From an uncultured Butyricicoccus sp. (GTDB lineage Bacteria > Bacillota > Clostridia > Oscillospirales > Butyricicoccaceae): 13,986 bases of DNA. Position 1 is the first letter of the stretch. Each line of letters opens with the position of its first letter. The stretch is from NCBI GenBank assembly GCA_900557315.1, contig USSI01000017.1, positions 1 through 13,986 of the forward strand, given 5' to 3'. The position numbers and the translations under genes were made by a program. The notes below the pieces were generated by a model. That model was not told where the DNA came from. It worked only from the letters and a program-made list of their open reading frames with translations, and made no database searches. Below are positions 7,010 to 13,383 of the stretch, piece by piece.

Positions 7010-8281
7010 TCAGCCTCCCAACTGTTCCAGCGTGTTGAAGAAGCCGGGATAGGAGATCGAAACCACCTCGGGGTCATCAATGCGGCTTGCGCCTTCCGCA
7101 GCCAAAGCGAGCACAGCAAGGCTCATGGCAATGCGGTGATCCTTATAGGTTTCGAATGAGGCGCCGTGCGGTTTTTTGCCGCCGCGGATCATCATGCCGT
7201 CGTCGGTTTCTTCCACGTTTACGCCCGCGCGGGAAAGCTCGGTAACCATGGCTGCGATGCGGTTGGACTCCTTGACCTTGAGCTCCTGCGCGTCGCGGAT
7301 GACGGTTTCGCCTTCTGCGAACGCGGCCGCGACCGCAATGACCGGCAGCTCGTCAATCAGGCGGGGGATGATGGAACCGCCGATCTCGACGCCGTGCAGC
7401 GCACTATATTTGACGGTCAAATCACAGACCGGTTCCGCCTGATCGCGGAAATTCGAAACGGAAATATCTGCACCCATATCGCGCAGCACGTCCAGAATAC
7501 CTGTGCGCGTCGGGTTGACGCCGACATTTTTGATCGTCAGCTCGCTGCCCGGGACGATCGCGCCCGCGACAAGGAAGAACGCCGCGGACGAAATATCGCC
7601 GGGCACCTCGATGTCCACCGCGCGCAGGTCCTCGGGCGGGTCGAGCGTGATGGTGTTGCCTTCCGTGTCGATCTCCACGCCCAGCGCGCGGAACATGCGC
7701 TCGGTGTGGTCGCGCGAGGGGGCGGGCTCGATGACCGTGGTCTGCCCCTCAGCATACAGGCCCGCGAGCAGGATCGCGCTCTTGAGCTGCGCGGACGCGA
7801 CCGGCAGGCGGTATTCAATGCCGTACAGCTCGCTGGGGTACAGGGTGAGCGGGCAGTAGTTGTCGTTTTTTCCTTCGATCGAGGCGCCCATCTCGCGCAG
7901 TGGCTTGATGACGCGGCCCATCGGGCGCTTCTGGATGGAAGCGTCGCCGTTTAAGGTCGCGGTGAACGGCTGTCCGGCCAAAATGCCGCACAGCAGGCGC
8001 GTCGTGGTGCCGGAGTTGCCGGTGTACAGCTCCTCCTCGGGTTCGCAAAGGCCGTGCAGGCCGACGCCTTCGACGATGACCTCCTTGTCCGTGATCTCGA
8101 TCTCCACACCCATCTTGCGGAAGCAGTCGATGGTGGACAGGCAGTCCTCGCCCATCAGGAAGCCGGTGATATGGGTCGTACCGTTTGCCAGCGCGCCCAG
8201 CATGACCGCGCGGTGCGAAATGGATTTGTCGCCCGGCACGGTAAGCTCACCGCGCAGCGGGCTGCAGGGTTGGATTTGCAT
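7010..8281 (-). CDS. aroA: 3-phosphoshikimate 1-carboxyvinyltransferase (EPSP synthase)
   Basis: This 423-residue enzyme joins phosphoenolpyruvate to shikimate 3-phosphate, giving EPSP, the sixth step to chorismate. Visible motifs are GDKSISHR (17-24), GNSGTTTR (88-95), QKRPMGR (117-123), SAQLK (163-167), RDHTE (190-194), IDELP with catalytic D310 (309-313), KESNR with E338 (337-341) and DHR (381-383). The GDKS, SAQxK, RDHTE and NSGTTTR combination resembles class II EPSP synthases such as the Bacillus form, but the loop keeps Gly (GNSGT). Sensitivity to glyphosate cannot be read from this. GGAGGAG in the end of pheA precedes the ATG; the intergenic gap is 5 bases. Length is normal for the family (about 420-440). 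Confidence 0.96.
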   Translation of the reverse strand: MQIQPCSPLRGELTVPGDKSISHRAVMLGALANGTTHITGFLMGEDCLSTIDCFRKMGVEIEITDKEVIVEGVGLHGLCEPEEELYTGNSGTTTRLLCGILAGQPFTATLNGDASIQKRPMGRVIKPLREMGASIEGKNDNYCPLTLYPSELYGIEYRLPVASAQLKSAILLAGLYAEGQTTVIEPAPSRDHTERMFRALGVEIDTEGNTITLDPPEDLRAVDIEVPGDISSAAFFLVAGAIVPGSELTIKNVGVNPTRTGILDVLRDMGADISVSNFRDQAEPVCDLTVKYSALHGVEIGGSIIPRLIDELPVIAVAAAFAEGETVIRDAQELKVKESNRIAAMVTELSRAGVNVEETDDGMMIRGGKKPHGASFETYKDHRIAMSLAVLALAAEGASRIDDPEVVSISYPGFFNTLEQLGG

Positions 8282-8286
8282 TTGTT

Positions 8287-9426
8287 TTACTCCTCCGTCG
8301 CATCGGAAACCTGATAGCTGCCGATGACCTTGATGTAGGGAAGCTCCTCATGGAGCTGGTACAGCAGCGACTGCACCGCATGGTCCTTCATATTGCCGGT
8401 GAAGTCGATATAGAACACATAGCACCACGGGCTGTCCCGCAGCGGGCGGGAATAGATGCTGGTCATGTCGATGCCGTAGTGCGCAAAGGTATCCAGCACC
8501 GTGTTCAGTGAGCCCGCCACATTCGGGATGTGGAAGGCGATCTCGATGCGGTTATCCGTGGGCTGGGTGGTCAGCGTGCGGCTGACCGCAATAAAGCGGG
8601 TCTCATTGTGCTTCATATCGTTGATGCCCTCGGCGAGGACCTCCAGTCCGTACCGCTCTGCCGCCTCGCGCGAACAGATCGCCGCAAGGCGCTTGTCGCC
8701 CTTTTTCTGCACGTTCTGCGCTGCGATCGCGGTGTTGGCGACCTCGATCGCCTCAAGTTCGTGCTCGGAAATAAACGCATGGCACTGGGGCAGGGCGTGC
8801 GGGTGCGAGCAGACGCTTTTAATGTCCGAAAGCTGCGCGCCCGGCACGGCGGCTAGACAGTGCGAAATCTTCTTGATGTACGAGCGGTTGATGCACAGGT
8901 CGTACTCGAGCAGCAGGTCGTAGACCTCGCTGACCGTGCCTGCGGTCGTGTTTTCGACTGGGACGACACCGATATCCGCAATGCCGTCGCGCACGGAGCG
9001 GAACACCTGCTCCCAGGTCGGCACGTTCTGCGGTTCACACTGCGGGAACAGCGCGCGCGCCGCAAGCTCCTGATATGCGCCCGGCACACCCTGATAGAAA
9101 ACGGATTTGGGGTCGAGCGCGGTCTCGGACGGGTGGAAGGGGAAACGCCCCGGCTTCTGCCGCAGCAGCTCACTGTATTGGTATTCGCGGCTCGCGCGGA
9201 TCATGCTCTGCAGCAGCGCCGCGTACTTGAGCCGAAGCTCTTCGTCCATGCCCGCGGTACGCTTTTGGAGGATCTCCGCCTCGCGGTCGGGCTTGTAGAT
9301 CTTGTCGTCGTGCTCGGCCTTGGTCTGCGCGACCTCGAGCGCAAGCGACATCCGCTTTAAAAACAGCGCGCGGATATGCTCATCCACATCGTTGATGTCC
9401 TGCCGGATTTCAGGCAACTCACGCAT
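8287..9426 (-). CDS. pheA: Bifunctional chorismate mutase / prephenate dehydratase (P-protein)
   Basis: The 379-residue protein turns chorismate into prephenate and then phenylpyruvate, committing carbon to phenylalanine. Residues 1-90 are an all-helical AroQ-type chorismate mutase (IRQDINDVDEHI, LFLKRMSLALEVAQTK, YKPDREAEIL). Residues about 108-282 are prephenate dehydratase, with GVPGAY (113-118), VPVENTTAGTV (155-165) and NETRF (274-278), where T276 is the catalytic threonine. Residues about 292-372 form an ACT domain for phenylalanine feedback. The usual ACT motifs GALV and ESRP are seen as GSLN (305-308) and YSRP (325-328), so feedback strength could differ from textbook PheA. The ATG overlaps the aroC stop by 8 bases, which indicates translational coupling; GGGAGG lies upstream inside aroC. 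Confidence 0.95.
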   Translation of the reverse strand: MRELPEIRQDINDVDEHIRALFLKRMSLALEVAQTKAEHDDKIYKPDREAEILQKRTAGMDEELRLKYAALLQSMIRASREYQYSELLRQKPGRFPFHPSETALDPKSVFYQGVPGAYQELAARALFPQCEPQNVPTWEQVFRSVRDGIADIGVVPVENTTAGTVSEVYDLLLEYDLCINRSYIKKISHCLAAVPGAQLSDIKSVCSHPHALPQCHAFISEHELEAIEVANTAIAAQNVQKKGDKRLAAICSREAAERYGLEVLAEGINDMKHNETRFIAVSRTLTTQPTDNRIEIAFHIPNVAGSLNTVLDTFAHYGIDMTSIYSRPLRDSPWCYVFYIDFTGNMKDHAVQSLLYQLHEELPYIKVIGSYQVSDATEE

Positions 9427-10510
9427 AGCCGTTCGCCTCCCTCAGTAAGTCTGCCAGCGCAATGGCGCAGGCCGCTTCCACCACCGGCGCGGCGCGCGTG
9501 ACGATGCAGGGGTCGTGCCGCCCGTGGATGGACAGCGGCTCGACCTTGCCGGTCCGGATGTTCAGCGTCTGCTGCACAGCTGAGATGGACGGGGTCGGCT
9601 TGATGCACACCCGGAACATGAGCGGCATGCCGTTGGTGATGCCGCCGTTGATGCCGCCGTTGTTATTGGTCTCGGTTTTGACCATGTCGCCGTCCTGATA
9701 GAACATGTCGTTCGCGTGCGAGCCGCGCAGCGCGGCGAAGGCAAAGCCCGCGCCGAACTCCACGCCCTTGACCGCAGGCACGCCAAACAGCAGGGAGGCC
9801 AGGCGGCCCTCCACCGTGTCCAGCATCGGGCTGCCGATGCCTGCGGGCAGGCCGATGGCCGCGCATTCGATCACGCCGCCGACCGAATCCTGCGCCTCGC
9901 GCGCCTCTTCGATCGCGGCGAGCATCGCGTCCAGCGCGCGCGGGTTGTTTACCGGATAGTCCGCATTTCGCAGGGTTTCCAGCTGCTCCGGCCGGATGTC
10001 CACATCGTCAAACGGCATGTCCTGAATCTGCGCAATGGACTGGATATGCGACCCGACCAGCACGCCCTGCATTTTGAGCCACAGCTTGCACAGCGCCCCT
10101 GCAAACACGAGCGGCGCGGTCAGCCTGCCGGAAAAATGGCCGCCGCCGCGCGGGTCATTGCAGGATTTGTAGCGCACCATGCCGGTGTAGTCCGCGTGGC
10201 CCGGACGGGGCTGGGCGGCGAGCTCAGCGTAGTCGCCCGATCGCTGGTTGGTATTTTGAATGAGCGCACAGATGGGCGTACCCGTGGTTTTGCCGTTATA
10301 AATACCCGACTGGATGACCGGCAGGTCAGGCTCTTTGCGCTGGGTGGACTGCTTGTTCCGGCCCGGCGCGCGGCGCTCCATCTCACGCAGCACAAAGGCT
10401 TCGTCATACGGCACGCCGGACGGGAAGCCGTCGATCACCACGCCGATACCCGCGCCATGCGACTCGCCGAAAACCGATATTTTGATGGCGTTTCCCCAAG
10501 TGGAACCCAT
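9419..10510 (-). CDS. aroC: Chorismate synthase
   Basis: This 363-residue enzyme needs reduced FMN and eliminates phosphate from EPSP to give chorismate. Family signatures are GESHGAGIGVVIDGFPSG (15-32), GTPICALIQNTNQRSGDY (77-94), RPGHADYTG (102-110), RGGGHFSGRLTA (121-132), NGGINGGITNG, and GRHDPCIVTRAAPVVEA (from 330). The start ATG at 10510 has AAGGAGG overlapping the aroB stop (TAAGGAGG), with a 14-base intergenic gap. A nearer ATG inside that leader is out of frame. Length is typical (350-390). No flavin reductase gene is in the cluster, so the reduced FMN must come from elsewhere. Confidence 0.97.
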   Translation of the reverse strand: MGSTWGNAIKISVFGESHGAGIGVVIDGFPSGVPYDEAFVLREMERRAPGRNKQSTQRKEPDLPVIQSGIYNGKTTGTPICALIQNTNQRSGDYAELAAQPRPGHADYTGMVRYKSCNDPRGGGHFSGRLTAPLVFAGALCKLWLKMQGVLVGSHIQSIAQIQDMPFDDVDIRPEQLETLRNADYPVNNPRALDAMLAAIEEAREAQDSVGGVIECAAIGLPAGIGSPMLDTVEGRLASLLFGVPAVKGVEFGAGFAFAALRGSHANDMFYQDGDMVKTETNNNGGINGGITNGMPLMFRVCIKPTPSISAVQQTLNIRTGKVEPLSIHGRHDPCIVTRAAPVVEAACAIALADLLREANGYA

Positions 10511-10524
10511 TGGGCATTGCCTCC

Positions 10525-11565
10525 TTACAGTTTCAAAATGTATTCGTGCAGCTTTTCCGCTTCGATCGGGGTAATCTCAGCGCGGCCCGGTTCGCGGACC
10601 AGAATGAAATTGACCGTCGCACCGAATTTTTTCTTGTCCGACAGCAGGGCGGTATAGACCGCCTCGCGGTCATACGCAAGTTCGGTCGGCAGGCCGATGT
10701 GCTGCAAAAGCGACACGAGCGGCGCGGTCAGGTCGTCGTTGCCGCGCAGGGCGGACAGCCGCATTGCGGCCACCATGCCGATGGCAACCGCCTGCCCATG
10801 GGTCAGGTCGGTGTAGTTTGCGAGCTTTTCCGCCGCGTGGCCGATCGTGTGGCCGAAATTCAAGATCATGCGCAGGCCAGTGTCGTGTTCGTCGATCGCA
10901 ACCACATCGCGCTTGATCTTGACACATTCGTAGATAATGTCCTCGATCTGCGCCTTGTAGTCCGGCTGGGATACCATGTCCAGAATGTCCTTGTTCGCGA
11001 TGTAGCCGTACTTGACCACCTCGGCCATACCGTCGGCAAAGGTGCCATCCGGCAGGGTCGCGAGCACCGCCGGGTCGATCAGCACCAGCCGCGGCTGGTA
11101 GAACGCGCCGACGAGGTTTTTGCCCTCTGCAAGGTCAACGCCCGTCTTGCCGCCGACCGAGGAATCCACCTGCGCGAGCAGGGTGGTCGGGATTTGGCAG
11201 AGCGACACGCCGCGCAGGAAAGTCGCGGCGGCGAAGCCTGTAATGTCGCCCACCACGCCGCCGCCGAGCGCAATGACAAGGTCCTTGCGCGTCATGCCTG
11301 CGGTGAGCATATCATGGTAGATGGTTTCGACCGTTGTCAGCCGCTTGTGCTCTTCGCCCGCGGGGATGACCGTATGCGAAACCGGAAGGGGAAGCTGTCC
11401 CTCCAGCTTGTCAAGGTACAGCGGTGCGACCGTCGAATCTGTGACGATGTGCACGCGGCTGGGCGAAAAGGTATCGAGGATGGCCGCGCCCGCACGGGCG
11501 AGCAGGCCGGTTTCAATCAGGATGTCGGACACGCCGTTCGCGCCCGTCAGGCTCAGGGTCTGCAC
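10525..11565 (-). CDS. aroB: 3-dehydroquinate synthase
   Basis: The 346-residue NAD- and zinc-dependent enzyme converts DAHP to 3-dehydroquinate, the second shikimate step. Seen are GGGVVGD (101-107), FLRGVSLCQIPTTLLAQVD (117-135), SSVGGKTGVD (135-144), AEVVKYG (E182), NFGHT (H239) and THGQAVAIGM (H256); E182, H239 and H256 are the expected zinc ligands. I choose the GTG at 11565 as start. It gives the N-terminus usual for AroB, and AAAGGAG (11583-11577) lies 11 bases upstream. The frame stays open far upstream, through copy B of the hairpin element, but that extension is not protein-like. Because the terminator-like copy B separates aroB from aroF, its expression relative to aroF may be tuned there. 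Confidence 0.94.
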   Translation of the reverse strand: MQTLSLTGANGVSDILIETGLLARAGAAILDTFSPSRVHIVTDSTVAPLYLDKLEGQLPLPVSHTVIPAGEEHKRLTTVETIYHDMLTAGMTRKDLVIALGGGVVGDITGFAAATFLRGVSLCQIPTTLLAQVDSSVGGKTGVDLAEGKNLVGAFYQPRLVLIDPAVLATLPDGTFADGMAEVVKYGYIANKDILDMVSQPDYKAQIEDIIYECVKIKRDVVAIDEHDTGLRMILNFGHTIGHAAEKLANYTDLTHGQAVAIGMVAAMRLSALRGNDDLTAPLVSLLQHIGLPTELAYDREAVYTALLSDKKKFGATVNFILVREPGRAEITPIEAEKLHEYILKL

Positions 11566-11576
11566 TGCTGGAAACA

Positions 11577-11583
11577 CTCCTTT
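11577..11583 (-). promoter_or_regulatory. Ribosome binding site deciding the GTG start of aroB
   Basis: AAAGGAG on the minus strand (11583-11577) stands 11 bases before GTG at 11565. It overlaps an earlier GTG (in GGAGTG) that cannot be a start. No in-frame ATG with a usable site exists between it and the conserved aroB N-terminus. Confidence 0.7.
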
Positions 11584-11629
11584 GATGATAAACTGCGCAT
11601 TTGCGCCGCGCCGCCAGGCGCATAAAATG

Positions 11630-11837
11630 GGAAATGGCGCATGGCGCCATTTCCATAAAAACCGGGAGCACAAGGTGAATTGGCCGCAGGTCAAAAGAAG
11701 GCGGCCTGGGCCGTGTATCGCGGTTTTTATACAAGAGCGGCGTAAAGTTTCGCGCTGCGGAACTTTACGAAGCCTGAGACACATCCGCGCGGATGCGCGG
11801 TGTGTCTCTCTCGATTGGGACTGTACATCCCAATCGA
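11630..11837. repeat. Five-hairpin structured element, copy B
   Basis: Located between the aroF stop and aroB. H-1 pairs 11630-11640 with 11644-11654 (GGAAATGGCGC/GCGCCATTTCC). H0 pairs 11655-11664 with 11721-11730 (ATAAAAACCG/CGGTTTTTAT). It encloses an extra hairpin, 11682-11687 with 11701-11706 (GGCCGC/GCGGCC), that copy A lacks. H1 pairs 11741-11753 with 11757-11769 (13 bp). H2 pairs 11776-11783 with 11801-11808 and, after a bulged T at 11784, 11785-11790 with 11795-11800. H3 pairs 11811-11820 with 11828-11837 (TCGATTGGGA/TCCCAATCGA). It begins 4 bases past the aroF stop in transcript sense. Order, orientation, bulged T and strand placement all match copy A. Confidence 0.85.
11655..11730. 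terminator. Terminator-like hairpin H0 of copy B, enlarged
   Basis: The outer stem ATAAAAACCG/CGGTTTTTAT has the same A-tract and T-tract flanks as in copy A, but the loop holds an extra GGCCGC/GCGGCC hairpin. On the minus strand it lies between aroF and aroB, where partial termination would reduce downstream expression. TGTA (11714-11717) and TACA (11730-11733) offer a competing pairing. Activity is unproven. Confidence 0.35.
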
Positions 11838-11841
11838 ATAT

Positions 11842-12858
11842 TTAAATTTCGCGTCCCACTGCCTGCGCAACCGCACGCAGGTTGTTCATGGTCTCGTGGA
11901 AGGAATCGTAGGTGAGCGACTGCGCGCCGTCTGACAGCGCGTGCGCCGGGTCGTTGTGCACCTCGATCATCAGGCCGTCCGCGCCCGCGGCGACAGCAGC
12001 CTTGGCCAGCGGCTCAACCATCCAGTAGATACCGCCCGCATGGCTTGGGTCAACAACAACCGGCAGATGGCTCATACGCTTGAGTACCGGCACAGCGGAA
12101 ATGTCCAGCGTGTTGCGGGTGTACTTCTCAAAGGTGCGGATGCCGCGCTCGCACAGGATAACGTCCTCATTTCCGCCCGCCATGATATACTCGGCGGACA
12201 TCAGGAACTCCTCCATCGTATTGGCGAAGCCGCGCTTGAGCAGCACGGGCTTTTTGGTCTGGCCCAGCTCTTTCAGCAGCTCGAAGTTCTGCATGTTGCG
12301 CGCGCCGACCTGGAAGCAGTCGCACTTGTCCATGAACAGGTCGATGTGCGCGGGGTTGGTGATCTCAGTGACAACCGGCATACCGGTCGCTTCGTGCGCC
12401 TTGTGCAGCAGTTCGAGCCCCTCAGCTTTGAGGCCCTGGAAGGAGTACGGGGAGGAACGGGGCTTCCACGCACCGCCGCGCAGCATGGCTGCGCCGTCCG
12501 CCTGCACGTGCTTGGCAACGTCGATGATCTGCTCTTCGCTCTCGACCGAACACGGGCCTGCCATCACGACCAGCTTTTTGCCGCCCACGACAACGCCCGG
12601 CGCGATCTCGACCTGTGTGTTGTCCGGATGGAACTTGCGGTTTGCCAGTTTGAACGGCTCCTGCACCTTGAGAATGTTTTCGACCTGCGGATCGCGCAGC
12701 AGCGCATCCTTATCGACCGCGCCTGTATCGCCAACCAGGCCGATGACGATCGTACCCGCGCCGTAAATCGGGTTGGCCTTGACATTCCAGCGCTCGATGT
12801 GCCGGGAAAGCTCCTCAACGTGCTCGCGGGTCGTACCCTGCTTCATAATAATAATCAT
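11842..12858 (-). CDS. aroF: 3-deoxy-7-phosphoheptulonate synthase, type I-beta with N-terminal regulatory domain
   Basis: The 338-residue enzyme condenses phosphoenolpyruvate and erythrose 4-phosphate to DAHP, the first and usually feedback-controlled step. Residues 1-75 form the ferredoxin-like regulatory domain typical of the Thermotoga-type AroF, which binds tyrosine or phenylalanine there in relatives. The catalytic barrel shows GPCSVES (101-107), RGGAWKPRSSPYSFQG (127-142), GARNMQN (185-191), KRG (208-210), CERGIRTFE (236-244) and DPSHAGG (270-276). Metal ligands are C103, H273, E299 and D310. The ATG at 12858 has AAAGGAG 9 bases upstream, and the start MIIIMK matches relatives. It is the first gene of the cluster, 283 bases upstream of aroB, with copy B of the hairpin element in the gap. 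No clear promoter was identified upstream. Confidence 0.96.
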   Translation of the reverse strand: MIIIMKQGTTREHVEELSRHIERWNVKANPIYGAGTIVIGLVGDTGAVDKDALLRDPQVENILKVQEPFKLANRKFHPDNTQVEIAPGVVVGGKKLVVMAGPCSVESEEQIIDVAKHVQADGAAMLRGGAWKPRSSPYSFQGLKAEGLELLHKAHEATGMPVVTEITNPAHIDLFMDKCDCFQVGARNMQNFELLKELGQTKKPVLLKRGFANTMEEFLMSAEYIMAGGNEDVILCERGIRTFEKYTRNTLDISAVPVLKRMSHLPVVVDPSHAGGIYWMVEPLAKAAVAAGADGLMIEVHNDPAHALSDGAQSLTYDSFHETMNNLRAVAQAVGREI

Positions 12859-12960
12859 GTGTTTTCTCTCCTTTAGGAATATGGGTTTTGTTTTGCGTTT
12901 GTCCCCTTCTTAGGCTGAATTTTGCTTTTTGGGCTTTACCCAAGCCGTAATCCGTACGGG

Positions 12961-13232
12961 ATTTTGGAGCAGTCATGACTGGAGACTGACAGAGAGCGGA
13001 ATGCCGCCATGGCTGCCTGGCGCTGGCAAGCGGTGGTTGCGTGGGCGTAAGCGTCTAAGGTGGGCTCTGCTGACCGGAGCTGCTTCAGGAGACCACCTGA
13101 GTCTGTTCGCAGGCCAAGCTGGCCCACACGAGGTCAACTGCCGTTCAAAACTCCCTGTCATGGGTATGACCTTGCCCTCAGACTGAGGCCGACGTATGGG
13201 ATTTGGGGCCCTTGCCGCACTTCAAGTGCCCC
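12961..13232. ncRNA. Possible structured RNA in the aroF / regulator intergenic region
   Basis: This 500-base gap holds no convincing gene, but many stems. A long-range stem pairs 12987-12996 with 13151-13160 (9 of 10). Inside it are hairpins 12996-12999/13004-13007, 13012-13017/13025-13031 (one bulged A), and 13058-13063/13093-13098 (AGGTGG/CCACCT) with inner 13066-13068/13090-13092 and 13070-13072/13086-13088. A further hairpin is 13112-13115/13121-13124 (GGCC/GGCC). Outside it are 13157-13161/13166-13170 (GTCAT/ATGAC, competing with the long-range stem), 13076-13080-free CCTCA/TGAGG at 13176-13180/13184-13188, and GCAC/GTGC at 13217-13220/13226-13229. The strand is undecided. A known gut-Firmicutes class such as raiA-type or 6S RNA is possible, but I cannot match a consensus from memory. 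Confidence 0.4.
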
Positions 13233-13301
13233 GTTCAGCGTTTCACTGCATCCAGTTCCCACCGGCATTATTTTGGTGCAAAGCATGCGGTGTTCCAACA
13301 G

Positions 13302-13331
13302 TTGCGTTTCTCTGAAAAAGAAGTATATAAT
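13302..13331 (+). promoter_or_regulatory. Sigma-A-type promoter for the PAS regulator gene
   Basis: TTGCGT (13302-13307) and a perfect TATAAT (13326-13331) are 18 bases apart on the plus strand. The predicted start of transcription near 13338 leaves a leader of about 45 bases before the ATG at 13384. The surrounding AT-rich stretch contrasts with the GC-rich region to its left. Confidence 0.7.
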
Positions 13332-13383
13332 ATACAAAACCGTTTCAGGCACGAATCTACGCGGCAACAGGGGGTGGGACGCG

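Noticed and set aside
9716..10657. Plus-strand open frame (313 codons) opposite aroC
   Set aside because: Antisense to well-conserved chorismate synthase; low-complexity composition and no ribosome binding site.
11941..12876. Plus-strand open frame (311 codons) opposite aroF
   Set aside because: Complementary to the conserved DAHP synthase frame; no domain and no start signal.
12929..12943. TTGGG/CCCAA hairpin upstream of aroF as a terminator or attenuator
   Set aside because: Only 5 bp and no T-tract follows it on either strand.
12936..13127. Small minus-strand frame (63 codons) upstream of aroF
   Set aside because: No good ribosome binding site and no protein-like pattern; it overlaps the hairpin-dense segment and is more likely an accidental frame in a structured region.
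13371..13383. GGGGTGGGACGCG, resembling the T-box core (GGGTGGNACCGCG), just before the regulator gene
   Set aside because: It lacks the full core (one C short), has no upstream specifier stem or terminator, and lies directly at the ATG; it works better as the ribosome binding region.
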